The notes under the pieces: model-generated
What the model was told of the DNA's origin: nothing
Databases searched by the model: none
The model's input: only the letters and a program-made list of their open reading frames with translations
Part shown: positions 16,989 to 26,221 of the stretch, piece after piece
How the letters are laid out: each line of letters starts with the position of its first letter
How positions within the stretch are numbered: position 1 is the stretch's first letter
Source of the DNA: Neobacillus niacini
GTDB lineage: Bacteria; Bacillota; Bacilli; Bacillales; Cytobacillaceae
Direction: 5' to 3'
DNA length: 64,000 nucleotides
Assembly (NCBI RefSeq): GCF_030817595.1
Contig: NZ_JAUSZN010000001.1
Location: forward strand, 3,994,001 to 4,058,000
Program-made: the position numbers and the translations under genes

Positions 16989-17075
16989 AGAGTGTCCACC
17001 TCAGGTGGAAAGTGTCCACGAGCGGTGTCTGTCACCATCATTGTCACCATCGCACTTCAACAATCTAACTGTCAC
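16989..17075 (+). repeat. Dispersed composite repeat, copy E, with TGTCACCAT satellites
   Basis: GTCCACCTCAGGTGGAAAGTG, CCACGAGC, core variant GGTGTCTGTCACC (17024-17036). The tail then repeats TGTCACCAT units at about 17030, 17042 and 17070, separated by short unrelated sequence. Copy F has the same arrangement on the other strand. Confidence 0.7.
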
Positions 17076-17079
17076 CATC

Positions 17080-17859
17080 TTACATTGGTCTGCAAAATGT
17101 TTCTATATCACCAGGTGTTGTTATCGGCTTTTCTTGTGTTTCTTGTTTGGAGAACCTGCAGGTGTAGGTCATTTCTTGCCGATGTTCATTTTCAAATTCA
17201 TTTAAGTCTGGGTAGGTTTTAATTTTTTTCTTAAGTCCTTTTGGATAATAATCTATCTCAATACTATTATTTTGATATTGTCTATCCTTGACGTTTTCCC
17301 ATAACTGATAAATTCGCTGAAACTCTTTCTCCTTATCAAAGGTATCGTCGAAATTTAATATATGGATACGTTCATAGCTTTGATTAGGATTCTCATTATA
17401 AATTGTTTGATAGCTGTCTTCAAACTGGTAGCGCTCCTCTATTTCACTAAAAAAAGAACCATAAACATAATATTCCCCTGTACTCTTAAATATTGGATCA
17501 ATGATTGGAACCATTTCTTTCCTAAATTGATTTGACCAGTTACTCTCTTTATAACCGTCCCTTGTCACTTGATACTTCTCAGTAGTGTCCACCCCGAAAT
17601 TAGTATCAGGACTTGCCACTGGGTGCACAGATAGGGTGTAGGCTCCCTCGTCATCACCTAAGATTTTATTGTACTCCACGTCGTCAATTTCAAAACGCTC
17701 TCCATACTTCCCCTCCAAATATTTTAAAGCAGCCTTTTCGGCTTTATTATCATTTGCATCATAGTAGACAAAATCTAAAGCATATACTCCTAACAGTAAA
17801 AATGGTGATATAACGACCAGTCCAACCCCAATCCCAATGATCAAAAGAACTTTTTTCAT
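17080..17859 (-). CDS. Membrane-anchored protein of unknown function
   Basis: 259 aa. One N-terminal helix (about 4-27) that could be a signal anchor; the rest is a charged extracytoplasmic domain rich in Tyr, Asp and Glu. Residues 40-90 (ALKYLEGKYGERFEIDDVEY, then YTLSVHPV) resemble a small repeat-like domain often seen in Bacillus secreted hypothetical proteins. No catalytic motif seen. Monocistronic, with its own terminator; GGGGAAAAAT precedes the ATG weakly. Confidence 0.7.
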   Translation of the reverse strand: MKKVLLIIGIGVGLVVISPFLLLGVYALDFVYYDANDNKAEKAALKYLEGKYGERFEIDDVEYNKILGDDEGAYTLSVHPVASPDTNFGVDTTEKYQVTRDGYKESNWSNQFRKEMVPIIDPIFKSTGEYYVYGSFFSEIEERYQFEDSYQTIYNENPNQSYERIHILNFDDTFDKEKEFQRIYQLWENVKDRQYQNNSIEIDYYPKGLKKKIKTYPDLNEFENEHRQEMTYTCRFSKQETQEKPITTPGDIETFCRPM

Positions 17860-18009
17860 ATTTTTCCCCGCATTTATTATTTTTTTGATTACACTCCCGT
17901 ACTATCATATCTAATCTTTTAAAAAATCAAAATAAAAAATCTACTAACTAGGAAAAAACTGTTATATGATTGATTTGTTCTCTATTGATTATTTTGGAGG
18001 AGGTTTTAT

Positions 18010-18786
18010 ATGGAAAGAAGCACAATACTAGATCTTTTTAACCAGCATTTAAGGATTGAAATAATAGAGCCGAATTCTCGAAGAGAAAGGACCGATTCTG
18101 TCGTCAGAAAAGTTTCACTATCGAATGAACCGGGTTTTATATCTTACTCGGAAATAGATGAATGGAATGCCGACAAAGTCATAGAAGAACAAATTGCATA
18201 CTATAAGAACTTAAAGCAGCAGTTTGAGTGGAAGGTTTTTGATTATGATCAGCCTTTGGATTTAAAGGAGAGATTGCGAAAAAAGGGCTTCACACTTGAA
18301 GCATCAGAGGCACTTATGATTTCTGACTTATCGGAGATTAATCAGCTCCTTGATACTCAGGTTCTTCCTGAAGTAAAAAGACTTACGGCTGAACAGGAAA
18401 TCTGGGACATTATTAAACTAGAGGAAGAAGTTTGGTATGATAATTTTCAAGATTTAGGTCAGCGTCTTGTTAGGGATTTTACTGATAGTTCTGCTCGCCT
18501 ATCCCTCTACGGAGCCTATGTTGATGGAAAAATCGTCAGTGCTGCTTGGATGTACCTTCATGAGGGCACACCATTTGCCAGCCTTTGGGGAGGCTCAACC
18601 CTGGCTGATTACCGCAAGAAAGGTTATTACAGTTCACTTCTGGCAATCCGCGCACGCGAAGCCTCAGAAAAAGGTTATCCGTTACTGATCGTCGATGCCA
18701 GTTCTATGAGCAAGCCCATTCTTGAAAAGCACGGTTTCCACTGCTATGGTTATTCAACACCTTGTATGTCACCAAAGTTTGCATAG
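18010..18786 (+). CDS. GNAT-family N-acetyltransferase
   Basis: 258 aa. The C-terminal half holds the GNAT fold: VDGKIVSAAWMYLHEG, then ADYRKKGYYSSLLAIRAREA, the acetyl-CoA pyrophosphate loop (weak R/Q-x-x-G-x-x form), and IVDASSMSKPILEKHGFHCYG. The N-terminal ~110 residues form a second, diverged domain. Substrate unknown. GGAGGAGG precedes the ATG by 6 nt. Ends in a clear terminator. Confidence 0.82.
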   Translation: MERSTILDLFNQHLRIEIIEPNSRRERTDSVVRKVSLSNEPGFISYSEIDEWNADKVIEEQIAYYKNLKQQFEWKVFDYDQPLDLKERLRKKGFTLEASEALMISDLSEINQLLDTQVLPEVKRLTAEQEIWDIIKLEEEVWYDNFQDLGQRLVRDFTDSSARLSLYGAYVDGKIVSAAWMYLHEGTPFASLWGGSTLADYRKKGYYSSLLAIRAREASEKGYPLLIVDASSMSKPILEKHGFHCYGYSTPCMSPKFA

Positions 18787-18792
18787 GAGATC

Positions 18793-18821
18793 CCTAGGAA
18801 CCTTATTCCTAGGTTTTTATT
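18793..18821 (+). terminator. Intrinsic terminator after the GNAT gene
   Basis: CCTAGGAA (18793-18800) pairs with TTCCTAGG (18806-18813), followed by TTTTTATTT. Confidence 0.88.
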
Positions 18822-18863
18822 TACCGATTAAATAGGGTTAAATCCAAAACGGAATGATTATCC

Positions 18864-19220
18864 TTAAGACTGCGGATTTCCGGGAACGATCACTTTGGTC
18901 CTTTTTAATCGGTCAATCGTTGCCAATACAACCTCAGCGGATACCACCTGCTCATTCCGTTGGTTTATAACCGTTTGCTTTAGTGTATAGCTAGTATTTC
19001 CCAACCGTTCTAACCATGTTCGAATCCTTAATCTTTCTTTGGGGAAGATTTCTTTCTTAAAATCTGCATTTATATGTACTAAAACGGATTCTACACCTGC
19101 AAGAATACTATATTTGTACCATTCTGACCGTTCGTCATCTAAATATTCATATAGTTTTACATTACTAACATGATAAAAATCCGATTCAGCTGTTATCTCC
19201 CTTCTGTAAATGCCATCCAA
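18864..19220 (-). CDS. Acyl-CoA thioesterase (hot-dog fold, 4HBT type)
   Basis: About 118 aa from TTG at 19220, chosen because GGAGG lies 6 nt upstream and the conserved domain starts just after. An open frame extends to TTG 19301 (145 aa) without a ribosome binding site. SDFYHVSNVKLYEYLDDERSEW corresponds to the D-x-x-x-H-V-N-N segment of YbgC/YneP-like thioesterases, and VLVHINADFKKEI to the second strand. The usual catalytic Asp position is Ser/Asp here. Likely hydrolyses a fatty or aryl acyl-CoA; start and substrate are uncertain. Confidence 0.7.
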   Translation of the reverse strand: MDGIYRREITAESDFYHVSNVKLYEYLDDERSEWYKYSILAGVESVLVHINADFKKEIFPKERLRIRTWLERLGNTSYTLKQTVINQRNEQVVSAEVVLATIDRLKRTKVIVPGNPQS

Positions 19221-19369
19221 CCACCTCCTCCACATCCCATATGATATATGTATTTCGCTGAATGCTATTGGATTACCTGCAAAAATAAAAGCCTTATTCA
19301 AACTGAATCATGGCCTTCACTTATCACTGTCTCAGTTGTTGTACTATTAATAGTGAAGAGGATTTAATT

Positions 19370-20050
19370 ATGAATATTCGCTGGGATGAGATAACTGAAG
19401 ATAGCTTAAGCCACATAGATAAGGTTTTTAAATTATATGATTTAGTATTTCCAATTGTTGTAAGAGAACCTCATACTATTTTTTTTAATGGTTTGCATTA
19501 TGCCCGGCATCGAAAGCTTAACAATTTTCGTTTCCTGATAGGTTTTGAAGGAGAGGAACTTATTTCTTTCGCAACAGGACACTATTTAGAGGAAGTTAAT
19601 TCGGGGTTTATTGTTTATATTGCAACTAATCCACATGCTAGAAGCAAAGGAAGAGGTTCAAAAACATTAATAAAAATGGAAGAGTTAATTACCGAAGATG
19701 CTATTGCAGCAGGAAACTCTTCATTAAACGCAATCATTCTAGAAACAGAAACAGAGGATCCGGTCCATACGAAGGAAGAGAAAGATAATTGTAAGAAGAG
19801 AAATGACTTTTTTAAAAGGAATGGTTTTAAAAAGTCAGAAGGAATCAGCTACCTCCAACCACCACTACATACTAAAGATAAGGCTGTTCAACTAAATCTT
19901 TTTATAAAAAATGTACAAAAAAACGAACAAGATATTAAAAAAATTATTTATGCGATTTATAAAGAAAAATATTATTTAGTAAATGGGATTGATAAAGAAG
20001 TACTTAATAACTGTCTTATAAAAATGGAACTAGGTAAGAAATTAATATGA
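19370..20050 (+). CDS. GNAT-family N-acetyltransferase
   Basis: 226 aa from ATG 19370 (GAAGAGGAT upstream); a longer frame from 19310 lacks a site. Acetyl-CoA loop: ATNPHARSKGRGSKTLIKME (R-x-x-G-x-G). KRNDFFKRNGFKKSEGISYLQ is the usual C-terminal GNAT strand-helix. A Lys-rich tail of about 55 residues follows the domain. Substrate unknown. Divergent from the thioesterase gene. Confidence 0.8.
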   Translation: MNIRWDEITEDSLSHIDKVFKLYDLVFPIVVREPHTIFFNGLHYARHRKLNNFRFLIGFEGEELISFATGHYLEEVNSGFIVYIATNPHARSKGRGSKTLIKMEELITEDAIAAGNSSLNAIILETETEDPVHTKEEKDNCKKRNDFFKRNGFKKSEGISYLQPPLHTKDKAVQLNLFIKNVQKNEQDIKKIIYAIYKEKYYLVNGIDKEVLNNCLIKMELGKKLI

Positions 20051-20061
20051 AGTTTCCAAAA

Positions 20062-20094
20062 AACAAGCCTGGTCCATTGTGGAACCAGGCTTTG
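20062..20094. terminator. Bidirectional terminator
   Basis: AAGCCTGGTCC (20065-20075) pairs with GGAACCAGGCTT (20081-20092) with one bulged base. A-rich on the left, T's on the right. The GNAT and M14 peptidase genes converge here. Confidence 0.8.
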
Positions 20095-20101
20095 CTCATC
20101 A

Positions 20102-22480
20102 TTATTTTTCAAATATGGCATTGGATAGGAGTCTAAACAAGTAGTCAGTGTGGTCACGGAATCCTGCCTCTAAACCGATAAGGGTAACGTCTTTGTTTTC
20201 CTCTTTTACGATGACTGCTTGACCCTGTGCATCTGCTTTGTTATTGATCCAATGTCCTGCTACAAAGAAATCCTCTGTGTTATCCAGTGTAGCAGCGATT
20301 TTATCATTTCCATTAACAATATACCAAACTGGGCGATAAACGAACCCAAAATCATCCTGACTATAGCCTCCAGTTAATCCTTTACCAAGATAATCGACTT
20401 TCACAATTCCATTGCTGTTCGATCCAGCAGTTTTAACTGTGTTGTCGGTCAATCCAAGAGTCCATGTTGCTCGGGATGCACCGGCACCTACTGCAATGTA
20501 CTTTCCGCCATTGTCAAGAAAACTGTTAACATTGCGTTGAAATGCTGTTAGCTGTACCGGGTTTTGGAATCCAAACTCTTTGTTTGCTGCAGATAAGCTA
20601 GTAGAAATAAGATTTTCTGTACCACTGTAAACAAATACATCGAAGCCTTCTAAACCTTTCTCTGCTACATCAACAGGTGTTACTTCTGTAACATCAAAAC
20701 CTAGTCTCTTCAAGGCAAGTTTTGTCCCGCTGTGAGACTGAGCTTTCCCCATACCGCCGTCCTTAAGAATCGCTACCTGTAAACTTGAAACCACGCTGAC
20801 CTCTGTTGGTACACTCGAAACCGAACCAATCTGCAGACCAGATTCTTTCACAGCAGCTGAGATTGTATTTGCTGAAGCTGTTGTATAAAAATCACCCGAT
20901 GCATCGCGTGATACAGCTACTCCCTCTTTAAGTAAGGTATTAACTAATTCAACCGCTTTTACAGAACTATTTGGAATCAAGTAAGGACCTTTACCTGCCA
21001 AAGTTCCTTGACCAGTAACTTGGTTAACCTGTTTAGCTCTAACGTCTACCGGACTGTAAGTCTCAACTGCCTCAAAGCCCCAAAGCTCCGGCAGGCTCCA
21101 TGCTGAAATATCATACATAGCAGGTGTATCGTTTGAAATGTCTTCACCATCCCATAGCATTGTATTGGCTAAACCAGCCTTCGCTTGGTCCATCTGCACT
21201 AGATACGTTCCCTTAGGGTAGGTTTTTCCATCAACCGTAAATGCTTTTGTTGCTTCTTTTACCTCAATATCATTATTAAGTAAATGCTTCACAGCCTTAT
21301 TTGTTACCGTTGGATCTTTTTCATCAACTGGCAAAATGTAAGCATTAGGAAAGAATCCTTCTTCATGGAAAGGGTGGTCAAAGGTAATGCCTCGTTTGAA
21401 CATCTCAATTTGGTCTGCGATCATGGCTTGCTTATTTTCAGTGGCAAAATTCAAGGCACCCATGATGGCATTATACATCCAGCGTACCCCATCCAAGTCA
21501 TTTGTTGGAGCCTCTAAAGTATGACCGTATGCGCCATGGTACATTGCATACATTGGTGTGAAAATTGGCGGATAATCATCCCAACCAGCAGCATCGTCAC
21601 GTTGCGGTACGTAAACTCCCTCCATACTTTGATACAAATTGCCGGTAAAACTGTCCTTGTCTCCCATAATTTCTGCTTCCATTGCTTTTGCCTGATCCAC
21701 TGCCCACTTATTATAAAGGTCATACTCGTAGTTAGGATTATGCGGCGGCGTACATGGTTCAATTAAACCCTGCAGGTTAGGTCCATAATTCTTCACATAA
21801 CCGTGGGTATCAAGGAATACCATTGGATTCCACTCTTTAATCAATTCTACCGTTTCTTGGGTTTCAGGCTGAGACTGTGTGATAAAGTCGCGGTTCAAAT
21901 CGATACCTTCCCCGTTAAAACGAGTTGCATCGACACGGCCATCAGGGTTTTGTACGACGTTAAAAATAAGAATATTATTCTCTAAAATATTTTTCGTTTC
22001 AGCATCATTTTGTGTTGCAAAGCGTTCGATTAATTGGATAACCGCATCACTTCCCACAAACTCGGTACCATGAATTGAACCATTAATCATAATCGGCACT
22101 TTAAAATCAGGATTATTTGCAATCCAATCCTGAGCCTTTCCAGGATTCTTGAACATTTGTTTTCTAAGAGATTGGAATTTTCCAAACTTTCCTTGTGTAG
22201 TTGGATCTGCAATTGTTACAACATAAAGCGGATGACCATCAGCAGATGTCCCACGGACTTCTACTTTTACACGATTGGATTGTTTTTCAATCTCTGTCAA
22301 TTTAGCCCCAACTTGTGAGAATTTCATAAAGTCATAGTTTTCATTATTAAACTTACTGCCATCCTGCTCCTCATATACATTTACGTTTGTCCATTTCGGT
22401 CCCTCAGCAAACCCTGTAGAAAAGGGAACAGCCGTAAGTAAACTCACAGCTAATAGACCTGCAATTTTTTTCTTCTTCAT
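20102..22480 (-). CDS. Secreted M14-family zinc carboxypeptidase with C-terminal amidotransferase-like domain
   Basis: 792 aa. Signal peptide MKKKKIAGLLAVSLLTAVPF..AEG. The carboxypeptidase domain has zinc ligands H137-x-x-E140 (SIHGTEFVGSD) and H226 (LDTHGY), NPDGRVDATR, and the catalytic Glu323 in TLEAPTND. After about residue 560 a Rossmann-like module (VAILKDGGMGKAQSHSGT, FDVFVYSG, GGKYIAVGAGA) resembles class-I glutamine-amidotransferase-like folds. It probably removes C-terminal residues from peptides outside the cell. Single gene with promoter in the A/T-rich 22481-22660 region. Confidence 0.9.
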   Translation of the reverse strand: MKKKKIAGLLAVSLLTAVPFSTGFAEGPKWTNVNVYEEQDGSKFNNENYDFMKFSQVGAKLTEIEKQSNRVKVEVRGTSADGHPLYVVTIADPTTQGKFGKFQSLRKQMFKNPGKAQDWIANNPDFKVPIMINGSIHGTEFVGSDAVIQLIERFATQNDAETKNILENNILIFNVVQNPDGRVDATRFNGEGIDLNRDFITQSQPETQETVELIKEWNPMVFLDTHGYVKNYGPNLQGLIEPCTPPHNPNYEYDLYNKWAVDQAKAMEAEIMGDKDSFTGNLYQSMEGVYVPQRDDAAGWDDYPPIFTPMYAMYHGAYGHTLEAPTNDLDGVRWMYNAIMGALNFATENKQAMIADQIEMFKRGITFDHPFHEEGFFPNAYILPVDEKDPTVTNKAVKHLLNNDIEVKEATKAFTVDGKTYPKGTYLVQMDQAKAGLANTMLWDGEDISNDTPAMYDISAWSLPELWGFEAVETYSPVDVRAKQVNQVTGQGTLAGKGPYLIPNSSVKAVELVNTLLKEGVAVSRDASGDFYTTASANTISAAVKESGLQIGSVSSVPTEVSVVSSLQVAILKDGGMGKAQSHSGTKLALKRLGFDVTEVTPVDVAEKGLEGFDVFVYSGTENLISTSLSAANKEFGFQNPVQLTAFQRNVNSFLDNGGKYIAVGAGASRATWTLGLTDNTVKTAGSNSNGIVKVDYLGKGLTGGYSQDDFGFVYRPVWYIVNGNDKIAATLDNTEDFFVAGHWINNKADAQGQAVIVKEENKDVTLIGLEAGFRDHTDYLFRLLSNAIFEK

Positions 22481-22660
22481 AAAACAGCCCCCAAAACCTA
22501 TTTGTATTTTTATAAATTTTTTTGTATTTTTATAACGTAAAATTATTTTAATATTGCTAGAAACAAATTACTATCCAACCATTTTCCCGAAAAACCAAAT
22601 AAATATTATTCTTTTATAGGAATAAAGTTATAAATTACATCATGAACAATATTATTTAAA

Positions 22661-22703
22661 AAAAAGAGAAGGGCATCCCACAACGATTGGGATGCCCTTC
22701 TCT
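22661..22703 (-). terminator. Very strong intrinsic terminator
   Basis: Perfect 15-bp stem: AGAGAAGGGCATCCC (22665-22679) with GGGATGCCCTTCTCT (22689-22703). On the minus strand it begins at the base next to the stop codon of the 22704-23285 gene and is followed by a long T-run. Confidence 0.93.
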
Positions 22704-23285
22704 TTATTGCTCAACCGATATATTTTCTACTACAACATTTCCTCTAGATTTCTTTAATACTTCTATTCCAAACCACATAAAAGGAATGCCCCAAGCAAGG
22801 ACTGAAAAATCACCAACCACTGGAATAAAGTTTAGAATTGGCGCAAGTAAAATCAAAATAGCAGGTACTTTAGAAAACACGTTAGTCTTTAACACCGCAA
22901 TACCAAGTAATATCATAGAAAGCATGACTGAGAGCATCATCAACGGACTGGCAATTAATATCGGCAGCAGCGGCATATCCATTTGTAAAACTTTCGGGTC
23001 ATACACAGCAAATACTAAGCTAGTAAACACCATTCCCATCAAGACAAAGCTTCCAATGGCATAAAGGATAAACGCTGTGAACCCCAATTTTCCAAACTCT
23101 TTATGAGCGGAGAAATACAATCCAAAAATACCTAATCCCATAAATAATGTCCCAAGGACACCTGCTGTTAATTCTTGCGGGCTATTCATCCCCCATACTA
23201 ATGCCAGCGGGCACATAAGAGCGCGGAAAAAACCTCCAATGATACTGAAAATGGCTAACAAACGAATCACCTTGTTTAGGTTCAT
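22704..23285 (-). CDS. Multi-pass membrane protein of unknown function
   Basis: 193 aa from ATG 23285 (GAAAGGAAG upstream). About five to six helices with few charges; no motif recognised. The ORF could be extended by three codons to a TTG that is too close to the ribosome binding site. It is separated from the two-component genes upstream by a terminator and a GC-rich palindromic block, so it is probably its own transcript. Confidence 0.68.
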   Translation of the reverse strand: MNLNKVIRLLAIFSIIGGFFRALMCPLALVWGMNSPQELTAGVLGTLFMGLGIFGLYFSAHKEFGKLGFTAFILYAIGSFVLMGMVFTSLVFAVYDPKVLQMDMPLLPILIASPLMMLSVMLSMILLGIAVLKTNVFSKVPAILILLAPILNFIPVVGDFSVLAWGIPFMWFGIEVLKKSRGNVVVENISVEQ

Positions 23286-23328
23286 AACTATCAACTTCCT
23301 TTCGGTTTATTAATCTTACTTTATCAAT

Positions 23329-23385
23329 CCCGGCGTCCCGGGGTCTTGTGACCACCGTCCCGACCAGGTCGGGAAGTTTTTTTTT
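23329..23385. repeat. GC-rich palindromic block ending in a T9 run
   Basis: A GC-rich island in AT-rich surroundings: CCCGGCGTCCCGGGG, GTCTTGTGACCAC, then GTCCCGACCAGGTCGGGA (23357-23374) and AGTTTTTTTTT. The last part looks like a plus-strand intrinsic terminator, but no plus-strand gene lies upstream. It may be another dispersed palindromic element or a structured leader for the minus gene starting at 23285. Confidence 0.5.
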
Positions 23386-23386
23386 A

Positions 23387-23416
23387 TAAAAAAAAGAACC
23401 CTAAATGGATCCTCTA
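23387..23416 (-). terminator. Intrinsic terminator of the LuxR-type regulator gene
   Basis: On the minus strand AGAGGATCC, loop ATTTA, GGGTTCTTT (9-bp stem with three G-U pairs), followed by T8. Confidence 0.75.
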
Positions 23417-23421
23417 AAGGT

Positions 23422-24069
23422 TTATTCCCTATCTTTACCTAATCCGGCTTCTCTTGCCATGATCATTGCATGGGCACGGTCGCTAGCATGCAATTTACTC
23501 AGGATGTTGGAAACATGATTCCGAACCGTTTTTTGATTCAACCCTAAAACTGTCGCAATTTCGGCATTATTCTTCCCTCGGGCAATATGATCCAACACCT
23601 CCCGTTCTCTTTCAGTCAGCTGAGGAAAAACATCCACTTGTACCTGCTTTGATTTTGCTTCAAAATAGTACATCATTCTTCTCGCAATCATTGGACTAAA
23701 GATTGCTTCACCATCCCCCACGGCATGAATGGCTCTTATGATTTCATTCCGATTGGCCTCTTTTAAAAGATATCCCCTCGCCCCTGCCCTCATTGCCGCA
23801 AACACGGAGCTGTCATCGTCGTACATCGTTAATACAAGAATTCCAATATCAGGCTGATCCTGGATAATCTGTTTTGTTGCTTCTATTCCGCTCATTTTTG
23901 GAAGATTTAGATCCATAAGGATAATGTTTGGTTTCAGCTGCTGCGCCAATTGAATGGCTTCCTCACCGGTTACCGCTTCCCCCACTACCTCAAATTCCTC
24001 CACACTTTCTAGCATTCTAGCTAATCCATCCCGAAACATCGGATGATCTTCTACAAGTAAAATTCGCAT
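23422..24069 (-). CDS. NarL/LuxR-family response regulator
   Basis: 215 aa. Receiver domain with E7/D8, phospho-acceptor Asp53 (LMDLNLP), T81-type Thr in LVLTMYDD and K in YLLKEA. The C-terminal LuxR helix-turn-helix is LTEREREVLDHIARGKNNAEIATVLGLNQKTVRNHVSNIL. It starts 3 nt after the kinase stop, with GGAAGGAGAG inside the kinase end, so the two are coupled. Of the ComA/DegU/LiaR type; regulated genes unknown. Confidence 0.93.
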   Translation of the reverse strand: MRILLVEDHPMFRDGLARMLESVEEFEVVGEAVTGEEAIQLAQQLKPNIILMDLNLPKMSGIEATKQIIQDQPDIGILVLTMYDDDSSVFAAMRAGARGYLLKEANRNEIIRAIHAVGDGEAIFSPMIARRMMYYFEAKSKQVQVDVFPQLTEREREVLDHIARGKNNAEIATVLGLNQKTVRNHVSNILSKLHASDRAHAMIMAREAGLGKDRE

Positions 24070-24072
24070 TGC

Positions 24073-26127
24073 TTACTCTCCTTCCGCCCACAATGGCAAA
24101 CGGACTTCAATCGTCGTGCCCTCGTCGCTGTTATTTTTTATAAAAAATTGCCCATCCACTTCCTCCGCACGTTCTCTCATTGAATGGAGACCGATTCCAT
24201 TTTTCCAGTTGTCTTGGAAGCCTACTCCATCATCAGCAATTGTAATGATTAAGGATGAATCCCCCAACCCAAGTGTAACTTTACAATAGGACCCTTTTGA
24301 GTGCTTACCTGCATTCGTGACGGCTTCCTGAACAATCCGATAGGCTGCAACTTCAATTGCCGCATGAAGAGGAAAGTCTATTTCCGATGCCTCCAACGAT
24401 ACTTTTATTGAACTACCCTCATATTGTCGGCAAAGCTCATCTAATGCAAAAATCAACCCCAGTTCATCTAGTGCGGGTGGGCGCAAATTGTAAACCAATT
24501 GCCGAATCCCAGCAATTGCTTTGCGAAGATTTTCCTGTAACTCCAGTAATCTATTCTTTACTGCTAAGTCCACACCATTTTGAAAAACTAGGGTATCCAT
24601 ACTTAACGAAATGCTAGCAAGGCTGGCACCTAGTCCATCGTGTAAATCCCGACGTAGCCTTCTTCTTTCTTCCTCTCTAAAACTAACAAGTTTGATTCGT
24701 GAACGTTTCAGCTCACTTGTAATCCTCACCGTTTGTACAGCCATCGTAACCTGCCTGAGTAAATCATTTAATAAATAAACCTTGTCCGGAGGAAGTGTTT
24801 CTTGTAAGGAACGAGTCCCGACAATAAGGATCCCTATACATTCCCCTTTTAGTTTTAAAGGGAATTCAGACCTAACTTGTAATTCCTCACCAAATGCAGC
24901 CACACGTTCAAAGTTCCCACCGAGCTCAATTTCAATGGCAGCAAAGGGAAGCTTGAGTGCTTTTGCGACTTCTTCCACGATGGTGTAAAGGACGGAGGAA
25001 TTTGTCATCGTTAACTCTAATCGTTGTGTTAAGGAGGATAAGATTTTATATGGATCCTCACGGTCTCCGTAAACTAAGGTGTTAACAGAATGCTGTATTT
25101 TTGTACGTAAGGGCTGGAAAAGAATCGCCACAATCCCGGTTGCTAATAAAGAAATAAAAATATTGTTCTGATCATTTAACAGGAATCCGAGTGAACCAAC
25201 TATTAGTACGTAAACACCCATGACGAACAGCGTTACAAACGAATAGACAATGGTTCTGCTAAATAATACAGATAAATGACTCTGCCGCTGCTCCAATATC
25301 GCAATTCCGATGGAAAACGGCATAAATAACAGGGCAAGATAATAGACAAACCACATAAATAATTTTAAAAGACCGTTATCACCAAATGTTGAAAAAAACA
25401 GCAGGGATAGCACCGAGAAAATAAATCCACTCAAACTAACTGCGAACCAGCATATCTGCCTTTTTAACTGCTTTGTTTCAGCATGGCGATAGCGGTAAAT
25501 TTGCGAGTAAATCACAAAAGCATGCAGTGAAATCCAAATTCCTGATCGAACGGCTATTGGCCATGTTGTAGGGTCTATCAATGAACCTGGTAAAAAGTAA
25601 ATACCAATATTACCAACTAATCCAATAGTTGCTGGATAGAGCAGCCACTTTGGCCGGAACTTTCCATCGGGATACAGGAAGAAAAAGAATAAATATAGAT
25701 CCCCTACAAAGCTTTCAACCCTGAAAAAACTGTCTAAATGTGGCGCTTCCGTAATGATAGGCATACTTATACTCATAATCGTTCCGGTAGCAATAAGCAA
25801 TATCGAGGTATATAAACAAATTCGGTCTCTCATGCCGTAAACATAAAGCAGAGTGCCGACTACGAAGAAGGATAAAAACTGTATAAGCAAAAGGACAACA
25901 AGAATCCCGCTATAGAAGGACATGGACATCCCAAAGGAGAGTAAACTCTGTGCCTCCTCAGCAGTTAAAAGGAATAAATCCTGACAATCATCACCGCTGC
26001 ACACATTAAGAAGCAAATCATATACCTTCGTCTCCGAATAAACAAAAAGGGCCACTGATATTACCGTTATGTACCACCAAGCCCCATGAGACAACAAATC
26101 CAACAGCCCACTAAACCTTCCCTTCAT
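24073..26127 (-). CDS. ComP-like multi-pass sensor histidine kinase (HisKA_3)
   Basis: 684 aa. One helix near 16-35, a short external segment with two Cys (VCSGDDCQ, 43-50), then about seven more helices up to residue 335. A GAF-like linker spans about 360-470. HisKA_3 is REEERRRLRRDLHDGLG with His496. The ATPase domain has EAVTNAGKHSK (N-box), DDGVGF and GIGLHSMRERA. The many-helix sensor resembles ComP, which reads a peptide pheromone, but no comX/comQ lies nearby, so the signal is unknown. Forms an operon with the downstream regulator. Confidence 0.9.
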   Translation of the reverse strand: MKGRFSGLLDLLSHGAWWYITVISVALFVYSETKVYDLLLNVCSGDDCQDLFLLTAEEAQSLLSFGMSMSFYSGILVVLLLIQFLSFFVVGTLLYVYGMRDRICLYTSILLIATGTIMSISMPIITEAPHLDSFFRVESFVGDLYLFFFFLYPDGKFRPKWLLYPATIGLVGNIGIYFLPGSLIDPTTWPIAVRSGIWISLHAFVIYSQIYRYRHAETKQLKRQICWFAVSLSGFIFSVLSLLFFSTFGDNGLLKLFMWFVYYLALLFMPFSIGIAILEQRQSHLSVLFSRTIVYSFVTLFVMGVYVLIVGSLGFLLNDQNNIFISLLATGIVAILFQPLRTKIQHSVNTLVYGDREDPYKILSSLTQRLELTMTNSSVLYTIVEEVAKALKLPFAAIEIELGGNFERVAAFGEELQVRSEFPLKLKGECIGILIVGTRSLQETLPPDKVYLLNDLLRQVTMAVQTVRITSELKRSRIKLVSFREEERRRLRRDLHDGLGASLASISLSMDTLVFQNGVDLAVKNRLLELQENLRKAIAGIRQLVYNLRPPALDELGLIFALDELCRQYEGSSIKVSLEASEIDFPLHAAIEVAAYRIVQEAVTNAGKHSKGSYCKVTLGLGDSSLIITIADDGVGFQDNWKNGIGLHSMRERAEEVDGQFFIKNNSDEGTTIEVRLPLWAEGE

Positions 26128-26221
26128 ACCCCCGCCTCATTCACAAAGTAATGTCATTCATATAACCGCTAATCTAATACTATTTAGACATATCCACATA
26201 AATTCCTTTCTGGTTGATGAC

